Shown here one piece after another: positions 1 to 6,698 of a stretch of DNA of 8,447 bases (its first letter is position 1; each line of letters begins with the position of its first letter). A program made the translations under genes and the position numbers. Under the pieces are notes generated by a model. It was not told where the DNA came from. It saw only the letters and a program-made list of their open reading frames with translations, and did no database searches. Location: the NCBI GenBank assembly GCA_904501765.1, contig CAJGCM010000095.1, forward strand, positions 1 through 8,447, given 5' to 3'. Origin of the DNA: an uncultured Clostridia bacterium. GTDB lineage: Bacteria > Bacillota > Clostridia > Oscillospirales > CAG-272.

Positions 1-8
1 GGGCGACC

Positions 9-2246
9 TCACGCCTCATATGGCGAAGGTGTGATTTTATAAACTCCCGTTACGGCACACCTTACACGCCCCCCGTCTTCAAAGGCGTAGGAAGGCTCTA
101 ATTCCAAGCTGCCGCCAATCCCATTCGGAACGGTTACCGAGAGAATAACGGATTCTCCCTCACGATGCCACGACACCGAAATTTTACCTGCGGGGGCTAT
201 ATGATATGCAGAGGCGTTATCAAGTCCCCCGATAAAGGAGGGCTTAATCCTAACAGTGTTAACTCCCGCCCCCTCGGGGTTCAGACAAATTCCCGCTATT
301 CGTTTGATAAACCAGGCGCTTATATCTCCCCAGAAATGGTGATTCATTGAAGAAACTCTATCCGGATAAAAATCCTCCCAAAGAGTTGTTGCGCCTCTTT
401 TTATCCAGTTGCCGTAAGAGGGGTAATCCTCTCTCGTTATCATTTTGAAAGCAAGGTCGCTATACCCGAATTCCGAAAGAACGTGGAAAATCACTCTTGC
501 GCCAAGCACGCCTATATCTATGTGGTCGTCATTGCCGTGTATCAATTCAAGGAGCCTGTCAAAGGCGGCGCTCCTCTCATTTTTCTCAAAAATGCCGTAG
601 TAAAGCGCCATAGCCTGGCTGCTCTGGCAATTTCCTGCCGCAGTCATTTTATCAAAATCAATAAGGTGGCATCTTACCGCCGCTTTGTATTTTCCTGCCT
701 CCTCCTTTGCGAAGTGCGACTCCTCAGGCATATTCACCCTATCAAGCATAAAGGAAATTTTTTCCGCTATATCCATAGCCATAACCGTGTCGGTAAAATT
801 CAGAGGAGCCTTAGGGGGAATACCTCCGACATGGCACCAGTCCCCAAGCCCTATATGAAGAAGCCCTTTTTCGTCGCACCGCCTGCGAAGATATTTAAGA
901 TATGTAATAAAGGTCGGCGCAGCCTCACGAATCATTGATACCTCGCCCCGATAAACATAGGTGAAATAGGGAAGGTATGCAAGAACGCTGTCCCAGGCGG
1001 GACCGTTACCACCGTTAAAGCCCCATCCGTCCGTTGGAATAATTCCCGGAAGCTCACCGTCTGCGTGCTGAGCCTTACAGATATTCTTTAACCATTGACG
1101 ATAATTTATCTCCGGATCAAAATTGAGTAAAGCCGCCTCGCAGGAAAGAGCCGCGTCGGCAGTCCATCCGTTTTTCTCTCGCTGCGGACAATCGGTAGGA
1201 AAATGATGGAAATTAGACAGTATGCTGCGTCTCGTCATTTTCTGAAGCATAGACGCCACCTCGTCCGAGCAATCAAAATCACCGACTGTATTTAATTCGG
1301 TATGGTATACGAGATAGGTAAGAAGCGACTTTGTCGCCTGCTCTTCTTCAAGCCCGTCAACTCTGACGTATCTGAATCCGTGATAGGTAAAGGTGGGCTC
1401 GTATATTTCCTCACCCTCTCCTCGGCACACGTAGGTATCGCACTGTATAAGATGCCTGTCCCGCTCCCACATATCACGCACGAACCAGACGTTTTCCATA
1501 CAGATATCTCCGTCCTTCATAGCATCGGAGTGACGAAGCTCTATCCTCTGCCCCGCCTTACCCCTGATACGCAAACGGCATATACCTGCGTTCGATTCTC
1601 CGAAATCGTAAATGAAGCCATCGCCTTTTCTGAAAATGCGAACAGGCAGGGTTTCCCTCTCCTTTATTATGGGGCGTATAGCCGAATGTGCTAACTCGCC
1701 GAGGGGAGCCACGGCGGGAATGGCTGCTCCCCAAGAGGAATCGTCAAAGCCTTTTTCGTTCCAGCCGGCAATTTCATACCTTGCATCGTAATATTCTCCG
1801 AAGCGGTAGTCGTCGCTCCTTATGGGCGAGGGGCAAGTCTTGAAATCCGAGGAGCTTTTGAGCAAAATCTCCTCGCCTCTCGTAACAATCAGCGAGAACA
1901 TCGGCGCACTCCTGAATGACGCCTTGTCAAAATCCCATATATATCCGCCGGGGTTATTCTGGAATCCGTTTCCGAGGTGAACACCTATAACGTTCTCTCC
2001 GACCGACATGCGCACCTCGTATTCATCGTAATATATGTAGTCGTTAGTATTGCTGATGTATGGTGATAAAAATCCTCGGGTTTTCCTCGCACCGTTAAAA
2101 TACAGCTCGTAAAAGCCGCATACCGCTATTCTGATTTTAACCGTCTGTTCCGCCCCCGAATTATACGTTCTGCGAAAATAATAAGCAGGAACGCTTTTTT
2201 CAAGAGTGTTATATTCCTCGGTTGCCTTTATGAAATATTTTCGCAT
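9..2246 (-). CDS. GH78 alpha-L-rhamnosidase family glycoside hydrolase
   Basis: Predicted inverting glycosidase that removes terminal alpha-L-rhamnose from glycosides or oligosaccharides. The 745 residues follow the GH78 layout: N-terminal beta-sandwich with the lectin-like 'YELYFNGARKTRGFLSPY' stretch (about 47-63), second beta domain (about 200-310), alpha/alpha barrel (about 320-650) and C-terminal beta-sandwich. The catalytic segment DCPQREKNGWTADA gives Asp352, Glu357 (likely general acid) and Asp364. Glu624 in TTLWED is the likely general base; the spacing matches that of characterised GH78 enzymes. No signal peptide is visible, so it should act in the cytoplasm on imported substrates. 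The start is the ATG preceded by GAGGAGG 9 bases away; an upstream in-frame TTG would add eight residues but overlies that binding site. It follows the HAD gene by 31 bp and is probably co-transcribed. The family call is strong; specificity for rhamnose rather than a related sugar is inferred. Confidence 0.9.
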   Translation of the reverse strand: MRKYFIKATEEYNTLEKSVPAYYFRRTYNSGAEQTVKIRIAVCGFYELYFNGARKTRGFLSPYISNTNDYIYYDEYEVRMSVGENVIGVHLGNGFQNNPGGYIWDFDKASFRSAPMFSLIVTRGEEILLKSSSDFKTCPSPIRSDDYRFGEYYDARYEIAGWNEKGFDDSSWGAAIPAVAPLGELAHSAIRPIIKERETLPVRIFRKGDGFIYDFGESNAGICRLRIRGKAGQRIELRHSDAMKDGDICMENVWFVRDMWERDRHLIQCDTYVCRGEGEEIYEPTFTYHGFRYVRVDGLEEEQATKSLLTYLVYHTELNTVGDFDCSDEVASMLQKMTRRSILSNFHHFPTDCPQREKNGWTADAALSCEAALLNFDPEINYRQWLKNICKAQHADGELPGIIPTDGWGFNGGNGPAWDSVLAYLPYFTYVYRGEVSMIREAAPTFITYLKYLRRRCDEKGLLHIGLGDWCHVGGIPPKAPLNFTDTVMAMDIAEKISFMLDRVNMPEESHFAKEEAGKYKAAVRCHLIDFDKMTAAGNCQSSQAMALYYGIFEKNERSAAFDRLLELIHGNDDHIDIGVLGARVIFHVLSEFGYSDLAFKMITREDYPSYGNWIKRGATTLWEDFYPDRVSSMNHHFWGDISAWFIKRIAGICLNPEGAGVNTVRIKPSFIGGLDNASAYHIAPAGKISVSWHREGESVILSVTVPNGIGGSLELEPSYAFEDGGRVRCAVTGVYKITPSPYEA

Positions 2247-2255
2247 GTGAATTTT

Positions 2256-2262
2256 CCTCCTC
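2256..2262 (-). promoter_or_regulatory. Ribosome binding site fixing the GH78 start
   Basis: The minus strand reads GAGGAGG, a near-perfect Shine-Dalgarno sequence, nine bases before the ATG at 2246-2244. It decides that start over the upstream in-frame TTG at 2270, which would place this site inside the coding region. Confidence 0.85.
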
Positions 2263-2277
2263 AAATACAAAATGATT

Positions 2278-2997
2278 TCACCTAAGTGTCATAAGCGCTT
2301 CGATATATTCAATAAGCTCCGCAAAGCTGCCGCGAGGATAACGGCTTATATCCGCATCCCCCTTGTTGATTAAACAATCCGTAAGAAGGAAAACCTTCAT
2401 TCCAAGCTCCTCGGCAGACATATCGTCGGACACGTCGTTTCCAACCATAAGGCACCGACTCGGCTCCACCGAAAGCTTCCCGCATATTTCTCCGTAATAA
2501 AGAGGGTTCGGCTTACAATATCTTGAATTCTCGTAGGTGGTATAAAGCTCAAAATCTGCAGGGGTAAAACCTGCCCAAGCCATTCTATGCTCCGTCGCCA
2601 CAGCGGGGAATACGGGGTTAGTGGCGAGAGCCACCCTTAGCCCCATAGCCTTGATACGCTCCACAGCAGCTCGAGCGTTTTCGTTATATCCGCAAACGTC
2701 CTTTACCTTATCGAAATCCTTTTCATAAAACTCGGCAAATAGGGGCTTATCCTCGATTATACCATCTCCGAATATTTCCTTCTCTCCCTCCCAGAAAACC
2801 TCTTCATTGGTACCCTCGCCGTTGTTTCTTATCATATCAAGGGTGCCGCTCCACACCGCCTTTATCAGCTTGTCTGGGTCGTACCCGTGCTCTGCCATAT
2901 TTTTTGCAAGAGCGCTGAAATAGGCTTTGACAAACACGTCCTGGTCTAAGGGAAGCAGCGTTCCGTCCAAATCAAAAAGAACAAGCTCTATGCTCAT
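2278..2997 (-). CDS. HAD-superfamily phosphatase/hydrolase
   Basis: Predicted Mg-dependent phosphohydrolase of the haloacid dehalogenase superfamily, 239 residues, cytoplasmic. All four motifs are present: motif I DLDGT with nucleophile Asp9 and acid/base Asp11; motif II Thr126 in LATNP; motif III Lys162 in CKPNP; motif IV GNDVSDD at 186-192 with metal-binding acidic residues. The roughly 100 residues between motifs I and II fit a helical C1 cap, which is where substrate choice is made; no family-specific cap signature was recognised, so the substrate (sugar phosphate, nucleotide or phosphoglycolate-like) is unknown. The start is the ATG six bases after AGGAG, directly before the motif I strand; a longer in-frame extension to 3084 would run through promoter and terminator sequences and has no HAD homology. 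It is the first gene of a likely two-gene unit with the GH78 enzyme. Confidence 0.9.
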   Translation of the reverse strand: MSIELVLFDLDGTLLPLDQDVFVKAYFSALAKNMAEHGYDPDKLIKAVWSGTLDMIRNNGEGTNEEVFWEGEKEIFGDGIIEDKPLFAEFYEKDFDKVKDVCGYNENARAAVERIKAMGLRVALATNPVFPAVATEHRMAWAGFTPADFELYTTYENSRYCKPNPLYYGEICGKLSVEPSRCLMVGNDVSDDMSAEELGMKVFLLTDCLINKGDADISRYPRGSFAELIEYIEALMTLR

Positions 2998-3003
2998 AAA
3001 AAT

Positions 3004-3008
3004 CTCCT
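3004..3008 (-). promoter_or_regulatory. Ribosome binding site of the HAD gene
   Basis: AGGAG on the minus strand, six bases upstream of the ATG at 2997-2995. It supports the 239-residue start rather than the longer open frame reaching 3084. Confidence 0.75.
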
Positions 3009-3018
3009 GTTTTTTATT

Positions 3019-3033
3019 GCAGCCAAGGGCTGC
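3019..3033. repeat. 15-bp palindrome near the predicted HAD transcription start
   Basis: Perfect inverted repeat GCAGCC-AAG-GGCTGC with a 3-base centre. It lies between the predicted -10 box and the ribosome binding site of the HAD gene, covering the expected transcription start near 3027-3029. It is therefore better placed as a repressor operator than as an RNA hairpin, since part of one arm would not be transcribed. No regulator family is recognised from its sequence. Confidence 0.4.
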
Positions 3034-3063
3034 TATATATAAAGGTAACGACACAGCTCTCAA
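3034..3063 (-). promoter_or_regulatory. Candidate promoter of the HAD-GH78 unit
   Basis: On the minus strand a -35-like TTGAGA (3063-3058, 5 of 6 to consensus) is followed after 16 bases by TATATA (3041-3036), or after 18 bases by an overlapping TATATA (3039-3034). The predicted start is near 3027-3029, about 30 bases before the HAD ATG. The -35 box overlaps the T-tract of the terminator that ends the preceding gene. Not experimentally supported. Confidence 0.5.
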
Positions 3064-3082
3064 AAAGAGCCTCGCTGAGGCC
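3062..3082 (-). terminator. Rho-independent terminator after the aldehyde dehydrogenase
   Basis: In the minus-strand transcript GCCTC (3081-3077), loop AGC and GAGGC (3073-3069) form a five-pair GC-rich hairpin, extendable by a G-U pair at 3082/3068, followed by C and five U residues (3066-3062). It starts about 30 bases after the aldehyde dehydrogenase stop. The stem is short, so termination may be partial, and its 5' arm can pair alternatively upstream. Confidence 0.6.
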
Positions 3083-3111
3083 ACAATGCATCACCGACAG
3101 TGGGCCTTGTC

Positions 3112-4494
3112 TTATTTCAAAAACATACGCATAAGCTTCCATGAAAGCCCGCCTCGGTAAGGCTGATACCTTGGCTCAGGGTCGATTTTAGTGCTTTTAT
3201 CAACTATGCTTTTAAGGTGGGAAAAGGCATCGAAGCCCCGCTTACCGTGATAAGCGCCCATTCCGCTTTCACCGACACCGCCAAAGCCCATCTCGCTTGT
3301 GGCAAGGTGAATAACGCAGTCGTTTATGCAGCCGCCGCCGTACTGCAGCCGCTCCGTCAGCTCCCTTACGTGCTTTTTGTTCTCGGAGAATATATAAAGC
3401 GCCAGAGGCTTCGGCTTATCCAAAAGAAGAGTGTAAAGCTCATCGTAGCTGTCGTAAGTCAGCACGGGTAACAGGGGGCCGAATATTTCCTCCTTCATAA
3501 CCGCATCCTCAAAGGACACGTTAGCCATAACCGTGGGAGCAATTTTGAGCCTTTCCTCACACCCCTCGCCGCCAACGACGGTTTTCTCGGGCATTATCAG
3601 GTCCCGAAGTCGCATAAAATGCTTCTCATTCACGATTTTTCCGTAAAGGGGGTTTTCAAGGGGCGCTTTCCCATATTGAAGCTCAATCTGCCGCCGAAGC
3701 TCTAAAATGAGCTTATCTTTAACCGAGCTATGGCAGAGAATATAATCGGGAGCGACACAGGTCTGCCCACAGTTCAAGAATTTGCCGAATACTATTCTTT
3801 TTGCCGCAAGTTCAAGCTTTGCGCTCTCCTCTACGATACACGGGCTCTTTCCCCCAAGCTCAAGAACCGCAGGGGTCAGATGCTCGGCGGCTTTGCGCAA
3901 AACCTCCTTACCCACGCTTTGGCTTCCTGTGAAGAATATAAGGTCAAATCTCTCGTCAAGAAGGGCGGCGTTTTCCTGCCTGCCTCCTGTGATAACAGCC
4001 ACGTATTCCGGCGGGAAGCATTCGGAGATTATTTTCTCAGTTATAGCGCTTGTTGCCGGAGAATAAGCGCTGGGCTTCACCACTGCGCAGTTTCCCGCCG
4101 CAATAGCGTTAACCAAGGGGCAGAAGGCGAGAAGAAACGGATAGTTCCAGGGGCTCATAATCAACACGCACCCATAGGGCGTGGGCTTTGTGTAGCTTTT
4201 TGCGGGGAACTGCGATATAGGCGTATGCACCCTCTTCTCCTTGGCGAATTTTTTCACGTTTTTTATCATATAGCTAATCTCGGAAAGAAGCAGCCCTACC
4301 TCGCACATAAAGGACTCGTATTCGCACTTGCCGAGGTCAAGTGAAAGGGCGGAGAAAATCTCCCCCTCATAAGTCTTGACGGAAGCATAAAGCCTCCTTA
4401 GCATTTCAATTCTGAATTTTACGGGGAGGGTCGCCCCGCTGCGAAAATACGCGCGTTGGCTTTCCGTAATTTCTTTTATATCTTTAATATTCAT
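3112..4494 (-). CDS. Class-3-like NAD(P)-dependent aldehyde dehydrogenase
   Basis: Predicted to oxidise an aldehyde to its carboxylic acid with NAD(P)+. The 460 residues are the usual length for the compact ALDH3/fatty-aldehyde branch. Visible motifs are MSPWNYP (113-119, with Asn117), LELGGKSP with general base Glu212, NCGQTC with nucleophile Cys246, and KEEIFGP (334-340). The C-terminus has the branch's typical DPEPRYQPY region (438-446) followed by a basic, amphipathic-looking end with WKLMRMFLK, which could touch the membrane. The ATG lies only two bases after the stop of the alcohol dehydrogenase, with GGAG inside the end of that gene, so the two are almost certainly translated from one message. 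Together they would take an alcohol through its aldehyde to an acid, or the ADH could work in reverse to remove aldehyde. The physiological substrate is not evident; medium or long-chain aldehydes are typical of the branch. Confidence 0.92.
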   Translation of the reverse strand: MNIKDIKEITESQRAYFRSGATLPVKFRIEMLRRLYASVKTYEGEIFSALSLDLGKCEYESFMCEVGLLLSEISYMIKNVKKFAKEKRVHTPISQFPAKSYTKPTPYGCVLIMSPWNYPFLLAFCPLVNAIAAGNCAVVKPSAYSPATSAITEKIISECFPPEYVAVITGGRQENAALLDERFDLIFFTGSQSVGKEVLRKAAEHLTPAVLELGGKSPCIVEESAKLELAAKRIVFGKFLNCGQTCVAPDYILCHSSVKDKLILELRRQIELQYGKAPLENPLYGKIVNEKHFMRLRDLIMPEKTVVGGEGCEERLKIAPTVMANVSFEDAVMKEEIFGPLLPVLTYDSYDELYTLLLDKPKPLALYIFSENKKHVRELTERLQYGGGCINDCVIHLATSEMGFGGVGESGMGAYHGKRGFDAFSHLKSIVDKSTKIDPEPRYQPYRGGLSWKLMRMFLK

Positions 4495-4496
4495 AA

Positions 4497-5702
4497 TTAA
4501 ACTTGCTCCATTACCTTATAGTAAAAGCCCTCAAGCTCCCCTTCGTCCATAAGAGTCGGCACGGGATACAAGGGATTCGCCTCCACACTTGCGTGATGCG
4601 CCATTTTGGGAATATCCTCTTCTCTGATGCCCCGCAGCCGCTGCGGTATTCCCATTTTGAGGTTAAGCTCTCTTATCGCCTCGGTGTATTTTCCTGCGCC
4701 AACATCGACCCCGTCCTCTTTACCTGCAACGCCCGCCGCTATGGCAAGGTCGTAAAGCCTTTTGTGAGCCGATTTGCCATAGGCCTCAAGGACTATCGGC
4801 ATAAGGGTGGCGTTGGCAAGACCGTGAGGAATGTTATACTGCCCTCCTAAGGAATGCGCCACTGCGTGTACGTATCCCACGTAGGAGCGGGAGAAGGCAA
4901 CCCCTGCAAGGTATGACGCCTTAAGCATGTTTTCACGTGCCTGACGGTCACTGCCGTCTTTATACGCCAGATAAAGATTTTCAAAAATCAGCCTTACCGC
5001 CTCAAGCGCCGCCTTGCGGCTTTTTTTCGTAGTTGAGCCTCCGATATAAGCCTCGGTTGCGTGGGTGAGGGCGTCCATTCCCGTGGTTGCGGTCAGCTCC
5101 TTCGGCAAAGAAAGGGTCACGCCCGGGTCAAGCACCGCATACCGAGGAATAAGGTTGAAATCCATAAGAGTATATTTATGATGCTCCTCGCTATCGGTGA
5201 TTACCGCAGCCAAGGTTACCTCGCTCCCTGTTCCCGCAGTTGTGGGAATGGCAATAAGAGTAGGTATTTTCCTCGTCACGTGTAAAAGCCCCTTAAGCTT
5301 ATCGAGGCTCTTTTTTGGATAAGCAATACGAGCACCCAGCGCCTTTGCGCAGTCAATAGCCGAGCCTCCGCCGAAGGCTATGAGGCATTCGCACCCTTCG
5401 GTTATATAAAGCTCCCTTGCCTCCTCCACGTTTTTTACCGTGGGATTTGCGCAAGTGCCGTCGTATACCGCAGTGCGTATGCCCGATTTAAGAAGCCCCT
5501 CCTCTAAGGGGCGTGTCAAGCCTGCAGCCCTTACTCCACGGTCCGTGACAAGCATTGCCGCCCTCACTCCGTTTTCCAAAAGCAGCCCCGGCAGCTCGTC
5601 TATGCTTGAAAGCAGCTTCGGCTCCCGATAGGGCATACATGGCGCCGCTACACGGAATACCCACTGCACTACTCTGCAATATATTCTTTTAAAAATATTC
5701 AT
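4497..5702 (-). CDS. Iron-containing (group III) alcohol dehydrogenase
   Basis: Predicted NAD(P)-dependent, metal-dependent alcohol dehydrogenase of the FucO/Fe-ADH family, 401 residues. The dinucleotide-binding motif GGGSAID is at 111-117 and TAGTGSE at 155-161. Metal ligands can be assigned by spacing to FucO: Asp210 and His214 (GMDALTHATEAY), His279 (YVHAVAHSLGG) and His293 (NIPHG), with active-site His283. No ligand is missing. The first 25 residues form a basic, hydrophobic stretch (IYCRVVQWVFRVAAPCM) before the family core; it looks like an amphipathic helix rather than a cleavable signal peptide and could attach the enzyme peripherally to the membrane. The ATG at 5702 is preceded only by a weak purine-rich site (GAGAAGAG). 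Two bases separate its stop from the aldehyde dehydrogenase start. Possible substrates include ethanol, butanol, lactaldehyde or longer aldehydes; the sequence alone does not decide. Confidence 0.92.
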   Translation of the reverse strand: MNIFKRIYCRVVQWVFRVAAPCMPYREPKLLSSIDELPGLLLENGVRAAMLVTDRGVRAAGLTRPLEEGLLKSGIRTAVYDGTCANPTVKNVEEARELYITEGCECLIAFGGGSAIDCAKALGARIAYPKKSLDKLKGLLHVTRKIPTLIAIPTTAGTGSEVTLAAVITDSEEHHKYTLMDFNLIPRYAVLDPGVTLSLPKELTATTGMDALTHATEAYIGGSTTKKSRKAALEAVRLIFENLYLAYKDGSDRQARENMLKASYLAGVAFSRSYVGYVHAVAHSLGGQYNIPHGLANATLMPIVLEAYGKSAHKRLYDLAIAAGVAGKEDGVDVGAGKYTEAIRELNLKMGIPQRLRGIREEDIPKMAHHASVEANPLYPVPTLMDEGELEGFYYKVMEQV

Positions 5703-5739
5703 GTCCGACTCTTCTCACAAATTTGTTTTATACCTCGCA

Positions 5740-5782
5740 AAGGCTCGGCAAAGCGCAAAATGAAGCACCTGTGCCGAGCCTT
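5740..5782 (-). promoter_or_regulatory. Strong RNA hairpin in the gap before the alcohol dehydrogenase
   Basis: AAGGCTCGGCA and its exact reverse complement flank a 21-base centre. In the minus-strand RNA the inner bases AGGUGC and GCGCUU also pair using two G-U wobbles, giving 17 pairs with one bulged C and an 8-base UUCAUUUU loop. In the plus-strand RNA those wobbles become A-C mismatches, so the fold favours minus-strand RNA. It could end the upstream YitT transcript or form the start of the alcohol dehydrogenase leader. No good U-tract follows it (UUUGCGAGG), so a standard terminator is not well supported. Confidence 0.55.
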
Positions 5783-5787
5783 AACCG

Positions 5788-5814
5788 ATTTTAAATCCTA
5801 CTGGCTTTTGTCCA
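5788..5814 (-). promoter_or_regulatory. Weak candidate promoter for the ADH-ALDH unit
   Basis: TGGACA (5814-5809, 5 of 6 to the -35 consensus) and TAAAAT (5793-5788, 5 of 6 to the -10 consensus) are separated by 15 bases, shorter than the preferred 17. The predicted start, near 5781, would place the hairpin at 5782-5740 essentially at the 5' end of the message. Low confidence because of the spacer. Confidence 0.25.
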
Positions 5815-5825
5815 CGGCTTAAGGC

Positions 5826-6680
5826 TTACGCTTCCATATCCTTGAAGCCCTCGCCAAGCACCTCTCTTGCATCAGAGATTATGACGAAAGCGCTTTTGTC
5901 TATCGCCTTTACCGTTTTTATTATTTTCGGGGCTTCCTTGGGGCTGGATACACACAAAAGCATAAGTCTGTCATTCCCGGAATAGCCGCCCTTGCTGTAT
6001 ATTTTCGTAACGCCCCTATCGCACCCTTCGAGAATCGCATCTGTTATCTCATCACTCTTCTCGGACATTATGTAAATGGATTTTGCCGCATCGCCTATAT
6101 TGAGTATGGCGTCTGCAACCTTCGTTGCCACGAACATTGCCATAGCGGAATAGAAGGCTATTACATAATTGCCAAAGGATACCGCGGCAATAGCTATCAT
6201 TACGCAGTCTATAACGAAAATTATCGCACCAACGGATATATGGGGCGCAAACTTTTTAATTATCACCCCCGCAAGGTCACTGCCGCCGGTGGAGCCTCCC
6301 GCTCTGATAACAAGACCAAGCCCCACGCCTGCGGCTATGCCGCCGCAGACTACGGAAAGTATCATGTCGCCGTGGGCGCCGGGAATAAGAGTCGTCAGCT
6401 GCAAAAACAGCGATAGCGAAAGTATTCCCACAACCGTCTTTACAACGGAAGCCTTTCCCACCAGTTTAAACGCAAGTAAGAAAAGAATTGCGTTAAGCAC
6501 GAGGTTCGTTACCGACAAGGGTATGCCGAAAAAGTGAAGAAACACTGTGCCCAATGCGCTGATTCCGCCCAAGGACAAATCACTCGGCACGAGAAAAACG
6601 TTCAGCCCTACGGCTACGCAAAAGCTCCCGATTATTATGAGAGCATACTCTATTAAATGTTTTTTCCAATTCTGCCTCAT
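5826..6680 (-). CDS. YitT family membrane protein with C-terminal DUF2179 domain
   Basis: Integral cytoplasmic-membrane protein of the YitT family; biochemical function is not established for the family. The 284 residues are typical. Hydrophobic segments lie at about 10-31, 36-50, 55-72, 79-98, 106-125, 149-167 and 171-187, with the family signature GGSTGGSDLAG at 128-138. The soluble C-terminal domain (about 205-280) carries the DUF2179 patterns RGVTKIYSKGGYSG and AFVIISDAREVLGEGF. The ATG is preceded by TGGAGG only four bases away, a slightly tight but good site. The gene begins 18 bases after the aminotransferase stop, so it is probably the third gene of the Lrp-aminotransferase unit. This position allows a role linked to amino acid or keto acid handling, but nothing in the protein itself shows a transported substrate. 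Confidence 0.92.
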   Translation of the reverse strand: MRQNWKKHLIEYALIIIGSFCVAVGLNVFLVPSDLSLGGISALGTVFLHFFGIPLSVTNLVLNAILFLLAFKLVGKASVVKTVVGILSLSLFLQLTTLIPGAHGDMILSVVCGGIAAGVGLGLVIRAGGSTGGSDLAGVIIKKFAPHISVGAIIFVIDCVMIAIAAVSFGNYVIAFYSAMAMFVATKVADAILNIGDAAKSIYIMSEKSDEITDAILEGCDRGVTKIYSKGGYSGNDRLMLLCVSSPKEAPKIIKTVKAIDKSAFVIISDAREVLGEGFKDMEA

Positions 6681-6698
6681 AAATCCTCCAAAAGGGTA

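Noticed and set aside
483..938. 151-codon open frame on the plus strand
   Set aside because: It is antisense to the GH78 catalytic barrel, and no domain is recognisable. The minus-strand frame has intact catalytic motifs.
1302..1694. 130-codon open frame on the plus strand
   Set aside because: Antisense to the GH78 gene, with no recognisable family and no independent context.
2247..2270. Eight-residue TTG-initiated extension of the GH78 protein
   Set aside because: The GAGGAGG ribosome binding site lies inside this stretch and points to the ATG at 2246.
2998..3084. N-terminal extension of the HAD protein (29 residues) that looks hydrophobic, like a signal peptide
   Set aside because: It crosses the predicted promoter and terminator region, has no ribosome binding site, and HAD motif I begins right after the internal ATG that has a good AGGAG site.
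3730..4344. 204-codon open frame on the plus strand
   Set aside because: It lies fully inside the aldehyde dehydrogenase gene, antisense to its catalytic region, and its translation is low-complexity in Cys, Arg and Leu with no recognisable family. It is a shadow of the real gene.
5703..5825. Riboswitch or small RNA gene in the ADH upstream gap
   Set aside because: There is a clear hairpin, but no known riboswitch core or conserved motif was recognised, so it is reported only as an unexplained structure.
6169..6537. 122-codon open frame on the plus strand, rich in Pro, Thr and Ile
   Set aside because: Antisense to the YitT membrane segments; the composition is what the complement of hydrophobic and glycine codons gives.
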